DNA of 64,000 nucleotides from Falsihalocynthiibacter arcticus (GTDB taxonomy: Bacteria; Pseudomonadota; Alphaproteobacteria; Rhodobacterales; Rhodobacteraceae): contig NZ_CP014327.1 in NCBI RefSeq assembly GCF_000812665.2, positions 2,881,501 to 2,945,500 on the forward strand, read 5' to 3'. Every line of letters starts with the position of its first letter. Position 1 is the first letter of the stretch. Positions 1 through 9,305 of the stretch are shown one piece after another. The notes beneath the pieces are model-generated. The model worked only from the letters and a program-made list of their open reading frames with translations. It made no database searches and was not told the origin of the DNA. The position numbers and the translations under genes are program-made.

Positions 1-1
1 C

Positions 2-403
2 CAAGAAGGGCGGATTTCGAACCTTGATCTGGCGCAACGGGTGGGGCTTTCGCCCACGCCCTGCAGTCGCCGCGTGCGTCGCCTTGAGACCAGCGGCGTT
101 ATCACTGGCTATAGTGCCCAGATCAATCCGACGGCGATGGGGCATGGGGTGACCGTCATGGTGAACATTCGTTTATCCCGCCAAGGCCCCGCAGATATTG
201 AAGAATTTCTCGCGGCGGTGAAGCGGATGCCCGAGGTGACGGAGTGTTTGCTGGTGACGGGCAATCTGGACTATATCCTGAAGGCGCGCGCGCGGGACGT
301 TGAAGAACTCAAGGATTTTGTCTTGGCCAAACTTAAGAAAATCCCTTGCGTTTCGGACACAACCACGATGTTGATCCTTGAGACGATCAAGCAAGCCGAT
401 TAG
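2..403 (+). CDS. Lrp/AsnC family transcriptional regulator (5' end outside window)
   Basis: The reading frame is open from the first bases of the window, so the start lies upstream. The first visible residues (SNLDLAQRVGLSPTPCSRRV) are the recognition part of an AsnC-type winged helix. The rest, from about residue 35, is the RAM/AsnC ligand-binding and oligomerisation domain, with a typical VTGNLDYILKARARD stretch. Lrp/AsnC proteins bind DNA as multimers and often sense an amino acid. The stop overlaps the 3' end of the convergent dehydrogenase gene by 4 bp. Nothing visible identifies the target or ligand. The family call is firm; the specific regulator is unknown. Confidence 0.9.
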   Translation, partial: QEGRISNLDLAQRVGLSPTPCSRRVRRLETSGVITGYSAQINPTAMGHGVTVMVNIRLSRQGPADIEEFLAAVKRMPEVTECLLVTGNLDYILKARARDVEELKDFVLAKLKKIPCVSDTTTMLILETIKQAD

Positions 404-1443
404 CGCGGGATGTGGACGGTTTGCCCTGTGTCACAGGCGGTTTGAATGGCTTCCAAAACATGCATGGTTTTGAGGCCTTCTTCACCCGAAACCAACGGGG
501 ACGCGTGCCCCTTGATGACCTCCGCGAAGTGTTCGATTTGATTAACCAATGGTGCGGACGTGGCGCAGGGGAAGGAGGCCGCACGGATGGGCGACCACCA
601 GCTTTGCGGCGCGTCGTGGGTCCAGACCGTAAGGTCGGGCAGGGACATTGCGCCTTTTGAGCCACCGAAGTGATAACAGGATTGGTTCGTTGCGGGGTAA
701 GCGGGGTTTTCGCCCGCCGTAAGTTCCCAACTCCAAGGGGCGGCGATGGCGTCGGACACGGTGAGGGTGCCGATGGCTCCGTTGGCGAACCCAAGCACGG
801 CGGCGGCGACGTCCTCATTATCGTGTCCGCGTCGGGAGGGTGCGGCTTGGGCCTGTACGGTTATGATGTCGCCGCAGAGGTGGCGCATGAGATCAACGTC
901 ATGTGCGAGGTTGACCGAAATCGGCCCCGCCCCTTTTTGGGTGCGCCACGGGGCAACGTCGAAATAGTCGTCGGGTTTGTACAGCCAGCAGGTGGCTTGC
1001 AGGCTTCGGATGTCACCAATCACGCCTTCGGAAATGAGGGAGGCTGCTTTTTGGATGATCGAGTTGTAGCGCCGATGATGGCCAACGAGGAGGGGGACGC
1101 CGTTTGCCTGCGCCGCTTGAACCAGCTTTTCCGCTTCCTTTGCGGTGACGGCGAGGGGTTTTTCTACAAGGACCGCGCAATTGTGCTCGATGCACATAAG
1201 CCCTTGTTCCACATGCAAAGGTGTTGGCGTGGCAAGGATAACCCCATCCACCTTCGTTGCGGCAAACATCGCCTCAAGACTGGTGAAATGCGGGACGTTA
1301 TAGGTGGCAGCGAGCTTGGCCCCTTCGGGACTTGGATCCACCAGCGCGGCAAGCATAGCGTCTTGGGTGTGCGTGAGTGCGTCGAGGTGTTGTTTGCCAA
1401 CAAGCCCCGCTCCCACAACACAAATTCTGGCTTTTTGCTCCAT
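400..1443 (-). CDS. Gfo/Idh/MocA family NAD(P)-dependent oxidoreductase
   Basis: The N-terminus carries a Rossmann dinucleotide site (VVGAGLVGKQH, about residues 8-18) and the family signature EKPLAVTAKEAEKL near residue 95. The length, 347 residues, is normal. Such enzymes oxidise or reduce sugars, inositols or related polyols in the cytoplasm; the substrate cannot be read here. I prefer the ATG at 1443 to a GTG at 1449, because AAAGGGG sits a suitable distance before the ATG but directly abuts the GTG. The gene converges with the Lrp-type regulator, sharing 4 bp at their ends, and diverges from the PEMT-like gene. Confidence 0.85.
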   Translation of the reverse strand: MEQKARICVVGAGLVGKQHLDALTHTQDAMLAALVDPSPEGAKLAATYNVPHFTSLEAMFAATKVDGVILATPTPLHVEQGLMCIEHNCAVLVEKPLAVTAKEAEKLVQAAQANGVPLLVGHHRRYNSIIQKAASLISEGVIGDIRSLQATCWLYKPDDYFDVAPWRTQKGAGPISVNLAHDVDLMRHLCGDIITVQAQAAPSRRGHDNEDVAAAVLGFANGAIGTLTVSDAIAAPWSWELTAGENPAYPATNQSCYHFGGSKGAMSLPDLTVWTHDAPQSWWSPIRAASFPCATSAPLVNQIEHFAEVIKGHASPLVSGEEGLKTMHVLEAIQTACDTGQTVHIPR

Positions 1444-1600
1444 GTTCACCCCTTTGATATTCCAACGAAAGCCTAACTTTTATTGTGTCCTATACAACCC
1501 AAATTGCGATCTATTCGGCCTAGGTAAGGGGAGCCAAAATGTAAAAACACTTGCCATCCGCTCAGGAGGTGCGAAAGACTGCGTTCAAAAAGGAGAAGTC

Positions 1601-2329
1601 ATGTCACATTTGGAAGATATTCGCGCGAAGTCGAGGTTTCGCGATTTATTTGAGGGTCAGTTTCAGCACGCAGCAATCGCAGCTTTTATGGCGATTGGCG
1701 CGTGTTCATTGCTTGTACGGGTAGAGGACGGCCCTTGGTATTTGCTGCTGAATTCAATCGTATGGGCCAAGATTGCCATTATCCTTGCTATTGTCCATCA
1801 GGCGCTCGTGGCTGGGGTGTTTCGGCTGCAGCTTTACAAAAACTGGATGAGCAAGCGGTTTGGCGAGCGGGATATGCAGGTCTGGGCGGGGATATTCCTT
1901 CCGTTGTTGATTGCGCGCCCTTTGGCTGTGCTTTTGACAGGATTGAGCGATAGAACACCGATCACGGGATATAACACGCTCGAAGTCATACTCGGCGTCG
2001 CGTTGTTGGGGGCGGCGGTTTACGGCATGCATTCTGTTCTTGTGTATTTCACCTTGCCGCGCGCTCTTGGGGGCGACCATTTCCGCGATGAATATGCCGA
2101 GATGCCGATGGTGAAGAAAGGGATCTTTAAATATGTCGATAACGGCATGTATAGCGTTGTGTTCCTTGGCCTAACGGGGATTGCGCTGATCTGTGGGTCG
2201 TGGAATGCGCTGGTGGTGGCGCTGTTTCAACATGCCTATATTTGGGTGCATATGTATTGCACGGAGACACCGGATATGCGGCGTATCTATGGAGGCCGTG
2301 CGGATGTGGAAGAGCGTTCCGAAGCCTAA
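1601..2329 (+). CDS. PEMT/isoprenylcysteine-type membrane methyltransferase-like protein
   Basis: A 242-residue integral membrane protein with about five or six hydrophobic segments. The C-terminal third (YVDNGMYSVVFLGLTGIAL, then an ETPDMRRIYG ending) resembles the SAM-binding end of PEMT-type phospholipid N-methyltransferases (Opi3-like N-x-MY and E-D/T-P motifs). If so, it would methylate a lipid headgroup or similar membrane substrate. The open frame extends far upstream, but the ATG at 1601 follows a clear AAGGAG at 1590-1595 and is the probable start. A strong terminator follows. The family is inferred from a short motif, so the exact substrate is uncertain. Confidence 0.6.
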   Translation: MSHLEDIRAKSRFRDLFEGQFQHAAIAAFMAIGACSLLVRVEDGPWYLLLNSIVWAKIAIILAIVHQALVAGVFRLQLYKNWMSKRFGERDMQVWAGIFLPLLIARPLAVLLTGLSDRTPITGYNTLEVILGVALLGAAVYGMHSVLVYFTLPRALGGDHFRDEYAEMPMVKKGIFKYVDNGMYSVVFLGLTGIALICGSWNALVVALFQHAYIWVHMYCTETPDMRRIYGGRADVEERSEA

Positions 2330-2352
2330 TCGGCCTTATTGAGCTGGACGTG

Positions 2353-2379
2353 AAAAAGGCCCCTTGTCGGGGCCTTTTT
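2353..2379. terminator. Rho-independent terminator
   Basis: An 11-bp stem, AAAAAGGCCCC / GGGGCCTTTTT, with a TTGTC loop. It has a T tract on both strands, so it can end the + strand methyltransferase gene and the - strand SH3-protein gene that converge here. Confidence 0.85.
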
Positions 2380-2426
2380 GGTTTTTGGGGTCGCGCGGAT
2401 GGGGGGCAAGGGGCGCCCCTTTTTTG

Positions 2427-5032
2427 TTACCTGCGACCACCGCCCATGCGACCGCCTCCGCCGCCTACACGTCCGCCGCCCGAGGGGCGGGATTGAAACC
2501 CACCGCTTGGGCGTTGAATGTTGCGGTTTTGGATTTGGCGTTGGTTGCCCGTTTGACGGTTTTGATAGGCCGAGCCTACGTTTGCGGGCAGTTGGGTTGG
2601 GCGATTGATGCCTGTGGCTGGCAGTTGCGCGGGGCGGGTTGTGCCTGCAGCGGGGAGTTGTGCGGGGCGGTTGATTTGCGGCAGTGCTTTGGGTTGTTGG
2701 ACCCCTTGCCATTTGCCGCCACCGTCGTTGCGCTCCCATTTGCCGTTGTTTTGACGATAGACACCGCCGTCTTTGCCCGCAAAAAGATCGCCAGCCTTAC
2801 CATTGCTAAGGACCGCGTCTTTGGCGCCTGCAGCCCATTTGAGGTCTTGGGTGCCATTCACCTTGTTGCCTGCCAAAGCGCCGAGGCGATTGTCTGCGAG
2901 TTGGTGCGCAGCAGGGCTGCCTTTTAGGACGCCGCTATTGTCCTTCCACGAGTTAAAGGCACGTCCAGCGCCCACAGAAGCGGCCGCGCTTCCAAGTTGT
3001 GCGGTAGACAGGCGTGGGTTGGTTGCCGAAACGAAAGGACGGTTCGTGCCAAGGGGTTGTGCCTTGGGCGTTATGTGTTGGTTGCGCACGAAATTACCGT
3101 CTTTGTTGATAATCTTGGGTGCATTGGGCAAGCCACGATCAGGGCCGTAGTTGTCACCATAGCGCCCGAATTGGCCGCGCTTGGGATCATAATAGCCGCC
3201 GATGCCATAGGTCACAGGGCGCGGATAGAACGCGGGGGGACGCACGGCAATCGGGGGACGCACATGGGGGGGACGGAACCCGGGAGGACGATAGCCAGGA
3301 GGGCGGATAAAGGGAGGGCGGAATCCTGGAGGGCGATAACCGGGGCCGGACCAATAGGGGGGTAGTTCCAACCGGGGCCATAGAAGATGCTGCCCCAAGC
3401 GTAATAGCCAAAGAAGTACCCCGCCGTAACGCCAAAGTAGGTCGTTGTCGGCGTGGAATCGACCACCGTAACGTAAGTGACGTTGTGCACGGGTTCGGTT
3501 GCGGGGATGGTATAGATGACGTCTGGCACCGAGGTCGCAACTTCAAACGGTCCTTGCGGGCTGTCGCCTTTGAACCAGATGCCGTCGATCACGGTATAGT
3601 AGACATCGCCAACCCTCAGCACCGTCTCGTTGCTGTTGAGGGCATAGCTCATCTCGGTGCCTTTGATGGGGGTAAACTCAGGGTCGCCCGCATAGGAGAC
3701 ATCCGCTTTGACCGAGGCATGGTCTACGGCGGCGATCTCGGGGATGCTCGCAAGGAGGCGTGCTTCTTCGCTTTCGGGGGTACCGGGTACGGATGAGCGC
3801 ACCGCGTAATAGGGGGCGTCATCGGGAATGTTGCGGAAATCTTCGGGAAGGTCGCCCGAGGCAAAGGTCCAATCGTCGCCGTTCAAATCTTTATTGCGGA
3901 ACCAGCGGCCAGAGGTGAGGAAGTACCATTGCGCCTCAACCGTGTGGTAAAACAGATCAAACTGTGTGTTGCTGACCCATTCAAGCTTGGTGCCACTGAC
4001 GGGCTCCTTCTTGGGCGGACCATCCATGGTGATCAATTCGGTGGGGACGTTGGAATAGAAGACTTTGGGGAGAGGATCACTCGGAATGAGGCCCTCTGCC
4101 ACAGCGCGCCGTGCATCGTCCCAGTTGCCATCATCAGGGAGGGTTGTGAAGATTTCGGGAAGGGTGGCAACATCAGTCCACGGGCCACTCAAGTCCTCGG
4201 CCTCTAGCCAGCTGGTGTTGTTGCGCAAAGTCCATTTTCCCGAGTCATAGATCGAGAACAGGTCCCAGTTGGTGTTCACGGTAAAGGCCAAGTCCGGAAC
4301 GCCGTCCACAGTTGCCGTAAGGGGTTCGCCATCTGTCATCACAAGGATCGAGGGCTTTTCGCTGACGTAAATAAGGGGAGGGGTGGTGTCCAAATCTTTA
4401 AGGTCGGTGAAGGACTGGAAATTCTCAAGGCTCGCCGTTGTACGGGGGAGGGAGAGAGTGATTTCACCCGTGGGGAGTTGTTTACCCACACCCAGCGCAA
4501 GCGCGTCCATGTCATCGCGGGTGAGGTTAGAGAAGCTGAGGTCCGTGATGACAATATTAGTGGCAATAATCTCGTTGTTCTCGCGATCGGCAACTGTATC
4601 GGCGGAAATTGTGATGATCCCATAAAGTGGCTCGGCGTCTTTGGAGCGCGTCACTTGGGTGGCCACTAGGGCGGTCATCTTGGTGAAATTTTTCCAGTCA
4701 TTCACTTGCGGCTGATAGAGGGTGACACTTGCGCCCTTGTCGTTGGAAAAGGTGCGCGGCCATTTATTGGGCTCATCGGATTCGGTAAGGTATTTGCCAC
4801 TGACAAATCCGGTTTTCCCATCCACCGTCACAGCACACCAAGCGGCGGCATCGTCACATTCCTCAACCTCAAGAGATGTGCCTTGGGGGAGGGTGGTCAT
4901 GACGGGGGCGCCAGTCGTTGGACCTTGGCGCATGTTTAAGTCAGCAGTGGTTTGGGCAGGCCACGCAAAGGCCGCGTTTGCCGCGAGCGAGAAGCAGGCG
5001 GTAAGGGTGGTAAATCGGTGCAAGTAGGACAT
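2427..5032 (-). pseudogene. Exported SH3-domain protein with proline/glycine-rich C-terminus, frameshifted
   Basis: The start at 5032 has a GGAG ribosome site. A signal peptide (cleaved near AFA-WPAQ) leads into a bacterial SH3 domain (to about residue 85). A long region without a family I can name follows, then a Tyr/Gly-rich segment (TAGYFFGYYAWGSIFYGPGWNYPP). At the C6 run 3357-3362 the frame breaks. Adding one C continues directly into PYWSGPGYRPPGFRPP, a proline-rich tract, and a Gly/Arg-rich tail ending at 2427, about 868 residues in all. As written, translation instead ends at 3212. Probably an envelope protein of unknown role; the break looks like a sequencing error or a real homopolymer mutation. 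Confidence 0.75.
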
Positions 5033-5066
5033 GAGGGCTCCAAATGGACAAAGCTATGCTCGGACC

Positions 5067-5468
5067 TTAAGAGAAGATGCGAGACAGGTATAGGTTGTGA
5101 ACACAACTTTCTGTGTGCAGGCCGTTACTCTGGTTTCTTGGGCGAGACAGGCTGGCCATGGGGGTAGTGAGAAAGGCGTCCGTCCACAGCGCCTTCATTC
5201 CCTCAAGCGCGTCGGGCGCAAACATCCCCTTTGCAACGACCATCTCCTCTAAGGTGGCGACCCAAACGCGGTAATAGTCATCGCTGCCGTCTAGGGGATG
5301 CTCAGCCCCCGCAAGAGCGAGGCGCGCGCCAAACATTTGTGCCCACTCAGGCCATGCAAAAACACCGGATTCATTGAGCGCCACGGTGAGGGCAAAAACC
5401 TGTCCGTGCCACGGGGCCTCGAAGGTGGCTTCGGGCGTGGGTTGTGTGTTGGGAGAACAAGAGGTCAT
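5067..5468 (-). CDS. Nitrile hydratase accessory protein
   Basis: A 133-residue protein in the third position of the nitrile hydratase operon, overlapping the beta gene by 4 bp (ATGA). The stretch FEAPWHGQVFALTVALNE followed by a W-x-E-W motif is characteristic of the small activator proteins homologous to the beta-subunit N-terminus. In cobalt-type enzymes these deliver or exchange the metal-loaded alpha subunit during maturation. The tail after about residue 105 (SRPRNQSNGLHTESC...) is not conserved as far as I can tell. Family and context agree well. Confidence 0.85.
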   Translation of the reverse strand: MTSCSPNTQPTPEATFEAPWHGQVFALTVALNESGVFAWPEWAQMFGARLALAGAEHPLDGSDDYYRVWVATLEEMVVAKGMFAPDALEGMKALWTDAFLTTPMASLSRPRNQSNGLHTESCVHNLYLSRIFS

Positions 5469-6148
5469 GCGCTGGGCTCAAGTAGATAGCTTTGCCACAG
5501 ATCAAGGACCATGTCGTCACCAGAGGCTTCCGCGTCTGCGCCCCAGAGATCATGGGCCGTGAAGCGCACAGCATAAAGCGGTTGCGGCGCTGGGCCGAGG
5601 AAATGCGCGTTGCTGTCAGGGAAGACGTGATTGCCGTGCAGGCGTTCAATGGTGCCATTGCGCCCGGCAGCATAGGCGGGCAGTCGGGTGTGGCCGCCTT
5701 TCACGAGGGTGTTCTGGGCATGGGGAACGGTGCGCACAGGATCGCCGACGCGGAACTTGGCTTGGGGGCCTTCCGGCCGCATATAAGAGCCTTGCGCATG
5801 CATCGCGCGGTCTACGTTTTCGGGCTTAAGAGCGCGTGGATCAGGACTGTGCGCTGGGCCCGCGGGAGGGCCGTCCAAATCCTCCATTGTGAGGAGGTCA
5901 CTGTCGACAAGGATATCCGTCAAACCGCCGAGCCATTTTTCATAATAGGTGAAACCCGCGTAATCTTTGGGGGTTAAACATTCCCTCGCGTGGCGGCTGG
6001 CGTCGATGTTCCACGCGCCAAGAGCGCCACAAGCGAGGTTGAGGGCAAGGGCGCGGGCCTCCCAATCGGTGTGGAAAACCTCGCTGTCGTCCTTTTCGGG
6101 GATAGGGCCGTCGCCAAAGCGCCCGCCCATATCATGCACGCGGCTCAC
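5465..6148 (-). CDS. nthB: Nitrile hydratase subunit beta
   Basis: The 227-residue protein begins [15 protein letters not shown], the standard N-terminus of nitrile hydratase beta subunits. It contains [12 protein letters not shown] and a C-terminal [12 protein letters not shown] block, both typical of the family's SH3-like C-terminal barrel. Together with alpha it forms the cytoplasmic enzyme that hydrates nitriles to amides. Translation starts at a GTG that overlaps the alpha stop codon (GTGA), suggesting translational coupling. No frame problem is seen. Confidence 0.93.
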   Translation of the reverse strand: MSRVHDMGGRFGDGPIPEKDDSEVFHTDWEARALALNLACGALGAWNIDASRHARECLTPKDYAGFTYYEKWLGGLTDILVDSDLLTMEDLDGPPAGPAHSPDPRALKPENVDRAMHAQGSYMRPEGPQAKFRVGDPVRTVPHAQNTLVKGGHTRLPAYAAGRNGTIERLHGNHVFPDSNAHFLGPAPQPLYAVRFTAHDLWGADAEASGDDMVLDLWQSYLLEPSA

Positions 6149-6762
6149 GCGCTGGGCGCCTTGACCAAATCGGTGCCGATCATTGCGTTGCGCGAGATCA
6201 ACGCCGCGAGATCGCTTTCCGAAAGGTCCTGCGTTCCTTCAGGGCGCATTGGCACCACCAAATAGCGCACTTCGGCGGTGGAGTCCCAAACACGGACGGA
6301 TTGGCCATCGGTCAACTCCACCCCGAATTCGGCCAAAACGGCGCGGGGTTCGCGAATGGCGCGGCTGCGATAGGCGTCGGATTTATACCACGTCGGCGGG
6401 ATGCCAAGGATCGGCCACGGGTAACAACTGCAAAGGGTACAAACGACGAGGTTATGCTGGGTCGGCGTGTTTTGCACGGCCACCATATGCTCGCCCTGCC
6501 GTCCCATGAAGCCCAACTCGGCAATGGCGGCGGTTGCGTCCTCCATAAGACGGGCGTGAAACGCAGGATCAACCCACGCACGCGCCACAACCTGCGCTCC
6601 ATTGCGCGGGCCGATTTTATTCTCATAGGTATCAATCAGTGCATTCAACGTCGCAGGATCAACCAATCCCTTATCCACCAGTAAGCTTTCGAGCGCGCGC
6701 ACCCGCAACTCAGGATCCGAGGGCAGGTGGCTGTGGGCGTGATCCGAATGATCATGGGGCAT
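6145..6762 (-). CDS. nthA: Nitrile hydratase subunit alpha, cobalt type
   Basis: A 205-residue catalytic subunit. The metal claw V-C-T-L-C-S-C lies at about residues 107-113. Threonine in the CTLC position is the mark of cobalt-type enzymes (iron types have serine), and the outer two cysteines after the threonine are normally oxidised to sulfinate/sulfenate. The N-terminus is histidine-rich ([10 protein letters not shown]), common in Co-type alpha subunits. The ATG at 6762 is preceded by GAGGA at a good distance; an in-frame TTG at 6777 is less likely. First gene of an alpha-beta-accessory operon. A perfect inverted repeat lies just upstream. Confidence 0.95.
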   Translation of the reverse strand: MPHDHSDHAHSHLPSDPELRVRALESLLVDKGLVDPATLNALIDTYENKIGPRNGAQVVARAWVDPAFHARLMEDATAAIAELGFMGRQGEHMVAVQNTPTQHNLVVCTLCSCYPWPILGIPPTWYKSDAYRSRAIREPRAVLAEFGVELTDGQSVRVWDSTAEVRYLVVPMRPEGTQDLSESDLAALISRNAMIGTDLVKAPSA

Positions 6763-6788
6763 GCGTGAAATCCTCAAACGTTAGGGCC

Positions 6789-6825
6789 GTAGACTGAGGC
6801 AACGGCAAGAGTTGCCTCAGTCTAC
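6789..6825. promoter_or_regulatory. Perfect 15-bp inverted repeat before nthA
   Basis: Arms GTAGACTGAGGCAAC (6789-6803) and GTTGCCTCAGTCTAC (6811-6825) are exact reverse complements around a 7-nt loop. It sits between the phospholipase-D gene stop and the nthA start. In the direction of those genes it has no T tract, so it is a poor terminator. It could be an operator, or an mRNA hairpin that separates expression of the two genes. Confidence 0.6.
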
Positions 6826-6864
6826 AAAATTTCCCCGCAGATGAAAGCTATTCCCGCGACCGCC

Positions 6865-8391
6865 CTAGAGTTGTCCCTTCACCGGCAGGAATTTGGTGAT
6901 ATTTGCGATGGTCTTTTTCGAGAAACTCGCCCCGGGTTCGGAAGTTTCCACTTCGATGCCCTGCGGCGTTGCGATCGTCCAAAGGATGTTGCCTTTGGGG
7001 TCTAACGACAGTTTATAGGCATGGGTTTCGATGTATTTGAGGACCCCGGTTTGAAAGCGTTTCGCAAGCTCTGGTGAGTCAATAAACATGCCAAACTCGG
7101 TGTTGATTTCGATCGAACGGGGGTCATAATTCAGCGAGCCAACAAAAAGGGTTGTGGCATCAAAAACGGCCGCTTTGGTGTGCATCGTGAGTACCACGTC
7201 GCTGTCTGGGGGAAGTTGCCCCAAAGCTTGTAACGCGTCCGCGCGGATTTCATAAAGCTCAACACCTGCCTCCAAAAGCCCTTTGCGACTCGGAGCATAT
7301 CCGCCGTGCACATAGGCATGATTGGTCGCTGCCAAGGAATTGGTCAGGATCACCACCCGTCGTCCTGCACGGCTGAGCGCTTTAAACATCGCGAGGTCCG
7401 ATGGGCGCGGCACGAAATAGGGCGACATCAAAATGACGTCCGATTTTGCCGAAAGTATTTGTTGTTTAAGTTCGTCGGAAAGCGTCCGAGGGCCTACTTT
7501 GACCGCATTGCGTGTTTTTTGCGGGGTATCGGTTACAACCCATGCATCGCCGTGAAGGGGTTGGATTGTCCCGTCTACCACTTGAGCAACAAACTCCGAA
7601 CTCATGGCTTTGGCATAGACATCTCTCTCGGCTTGGTCCGCACGGCCACGAAGGTCCTGCTGTAAGCTTTCTTTGTTCACTTTGAGACCTAGTTCTTGGA
7701 AGTTTTCCATCGGGACGGAGTGCGGGTCATTCCAATAAACGTCGAAGGATTTTGCAATGTCCTTTGTGACGGGCCCCATGACGAATATATCAAAATCGGC
7801 AAATTCTGCGTCTGAGTTGATCTCAAAATACTCGTCCGCAATGTTCCGTCCGCCCACGATAGAGGCCGCATTGTCCGCCGTTAGCGATTTGTTATGCATG
7901 CGCCGATTGACGCGATTGAAATCGAGTAGGAAATTCGCGCCTTTTGTGCTGTTGCGTGAGAGGGGATTGAACAAGCGCATTTCAATGTTCTCATGATCAT
8001 TCAAAAGCGCAATTTCTTCGTCCGTCGCAGAAGTAAAGACGTCATCCAGCAGGAACCGCACCCGCACCCCACGATCAGCAGCATCAATCAACGCCCTCGA
8101 AAAAATACCGCCTGCGAGGTCGGGTTTGATGAGGAAATATTGAATGTCCAGCGTATGTTCCGCGGCCTCGATCAGGCGCAAACGTGCCCCAAGCGCATCA
8201 TTGCCCGTCACCAACGGAACCAGCGTTGTTTTCCCACCACCCTCTAACGTTTCCTGCTTGGCCATGCGCGTCACGTTGCTCTGGCCTACAATATCGGTAG
8301 CAGAGCTTGGCGTGTGGTGTTTCTCAAACGGGACATGCGTACAGGCAACGGTCAAAAGCAACAGGCCTCCAAGACACAAAAACTTGGTCAT
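6865..8391 (-). CDS. Phospholipase D-family lipoprotein (cardiolipin synthase C-like)
   Basis: Two HKD motifs are visible, H-N-K-x4-D in MHNKSLTADNAASIVGGRN and H-T-K-x4-D in MHTKAAVFDATTLFVGSLN, each followed by the G-G/S-R/L-N element of the PLD superfamily. The N-terminus MTKFLCLGGLLLLTVAC is a lipoprotein signal with cysteine at residue 17, so the enzyme is probably membrane-anchored and faces the periplasm. Relatives make cardiolipin by transphosphatidylation (ClsC/YmdC) or act as phospholipases. Start choice is uncertain: ATGs at 8445 and 8418 are also in frame and none has a good ribosome site. It is upstream of, and co-directional with, the nitrile hydratase genes. Confidence 0.85.
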   Translation of the reverse strand: MTKFLCLGGLLLLTVACTHVPFEKHHTPSSATDIVGQSNVTRMAKQETLEGGGKTTLVPLVTGNDALGARLRLIEAAEHTLDIQYFLIKPDLAGGIFSRALIDAADRGVRVRFLLDDVFTSATDEEIALLNDHENIEMRLFNPLSRNSTKGANFLLDFNRVNRRMHNKSLTADNAASIVGGRNIADEYFEINSDAEFADFDIFVMGPVTKDIAKSFDVYWNDPHSVPMENFQELGLKVNKESLQQDLRGRADQAERDVYAKAMSSEFVAQVVDGTIQPLHGDAWVVTDTPQKTRNAVKVGPRTLSDELKQQILSAKSDVILMSPYFVPRPSDLAMFKALSRAGRRVVILTNSLAATNHAYVHGGYAPSRKGLLEAGVELYEIRADALQALGQLPPDSDVVLTMHTKAAVFDATTLFVGSLNYDPRSIEINTEFGMFIDSPELAKRFQTGVLKYIETHAYKLSLDPKGNILWTIATPQGIEVETSEPGASFSKKTIANITKFLPVKGQL

Positions 8392-8531
8392 GGAACGGGC
8401 GCGCGAGGCGCGTATCATGGCGGAGGGGAAAATAATTGTGTTCATTTTGCACTTTTGCGACAGATGCCACGACTCGTCAACTACCCTTGTGAGGGGGTGT
8501 TTCAAAATCAGGATATGTGGTTTTCACGCCC

Positions 8532-9305
8532 TTACGCTAGGTCTGATTTAACCTTTGCCAAAAGGGCATCGCTGGCTTTTGCGAGCAAGCCTGAATCCGA
8601 GCCACAAGCCACAAAGGTGAACCCTTCGTTGAGCAGTTGCGCAGCAAATTCTGCGTCAGCGACAAGCGTGCCGACGGGGATGCCTGCTGCCATCAAGGCG
8701 CGCGCCACGGGCCAGATGGCCTCCCAGACTTCAGGCGCAAGCGGTTTGCCAAGATAGCCCAAATCGGCGGCAATATCCCCCGGCCCAAAGAAAACCCCCG
8801 TAACCCCTTCAACAGCGCCGATTTCAAGCGCATTGGCCAAGGCTTCGCGGGTTTCTACCTGTACAATCACCGTCGTTTCATCTTCGATTTTTGCAAAGTA
8901 ATCTGTGATACGTCCAAACTTATTGGCGCGGGTCAAACCACTCACACCCCGAACGCCGCGTGGAGGATAACGTGTGGCGGCAACCGCTGCGCGGGCCTCA
9001 TCCGCATTTTGCACCATCGGAAATAACAGGCCCGGCGCGCCGACATCGAGCAGGCGTTTTACTTTAACGGGATCATTCCAGTCGGGCCGCACAATGGCGG
9101 TTGTTCCCGTGTTGGCAAAGGCTTGGAGTTGGCCAATCACCGACGGAATTTCATTGGGGGAATGTTCGCAATCAATCACCACCCAATCATAGCCACAGGG
9201 GGCCACAACTTCGGCGGTGAAATTACTGGCGAGGGTGATCCACAGGCCGATTTGCTTTTCGCCCGATTGAATTGCTTGTGTAAAAGGGTTTTTCTGGAGG
9301 TTCAT
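8532..9305 (-). CDS. HpcH/HpaI family aldolase
   Basis: A 257-residue class II aldolase of the HpaI/GarL group. Visible family elements are VIDCEHSPNE (catalytic and substrate loop), GLLFPMVQNADEARAAV, the metal-ligand glutamate in VQVETREAL, and FFGPGDIAADLG. Enzymes of this family cleave 4-hydroxy-2-oxo acids (for example 4-hydroxy-2-oxoheptanedioate or 2-dehydro-3-deoxy-glucarate) into pyruvate and an aldehyde. The ATG overlaps the stop of the FAD oxidoreductase gene (ATGA), so the two form an operon, perhaps for catabolism of an amino- or hydroxy-acid. The substrate is not known. Confidence 0.9.
   Translation of the reverse strand: MNLQKNPFTQAIQSGEKQIGLWITLASNFTAEVVAPCGYDWVVIDCEHSPNEIPSVIGQLQAFANTGTTAIVRPDWNDPVKVKRLLDVGAPGLLFPMVQNADEARAAVAATRYPPRGVRGVSGLTRANKFGRITDYFAKIEDETTVIVQVETREALANALEIGAVEGVTGVFFGPGDIAADLGYLGKPLAPEVWEAIWPVARALMAAGIPVGTLVADAEFAAQLLNEGFTFVACGSDSGLLAKASDALLAKVKSDLA

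Noticed and set aside
670-1476. Long + strand frame opposite the Gfo/Idh dehydrogenase
   Set aside because: Antisense shadow; the - strand protein has clear motifs and a ribosome site.
6777-6777. TTG start for nthA
   Set aside because: The ATG at 6762 has a better-placed GAGGA and matches the usual His-rich start.
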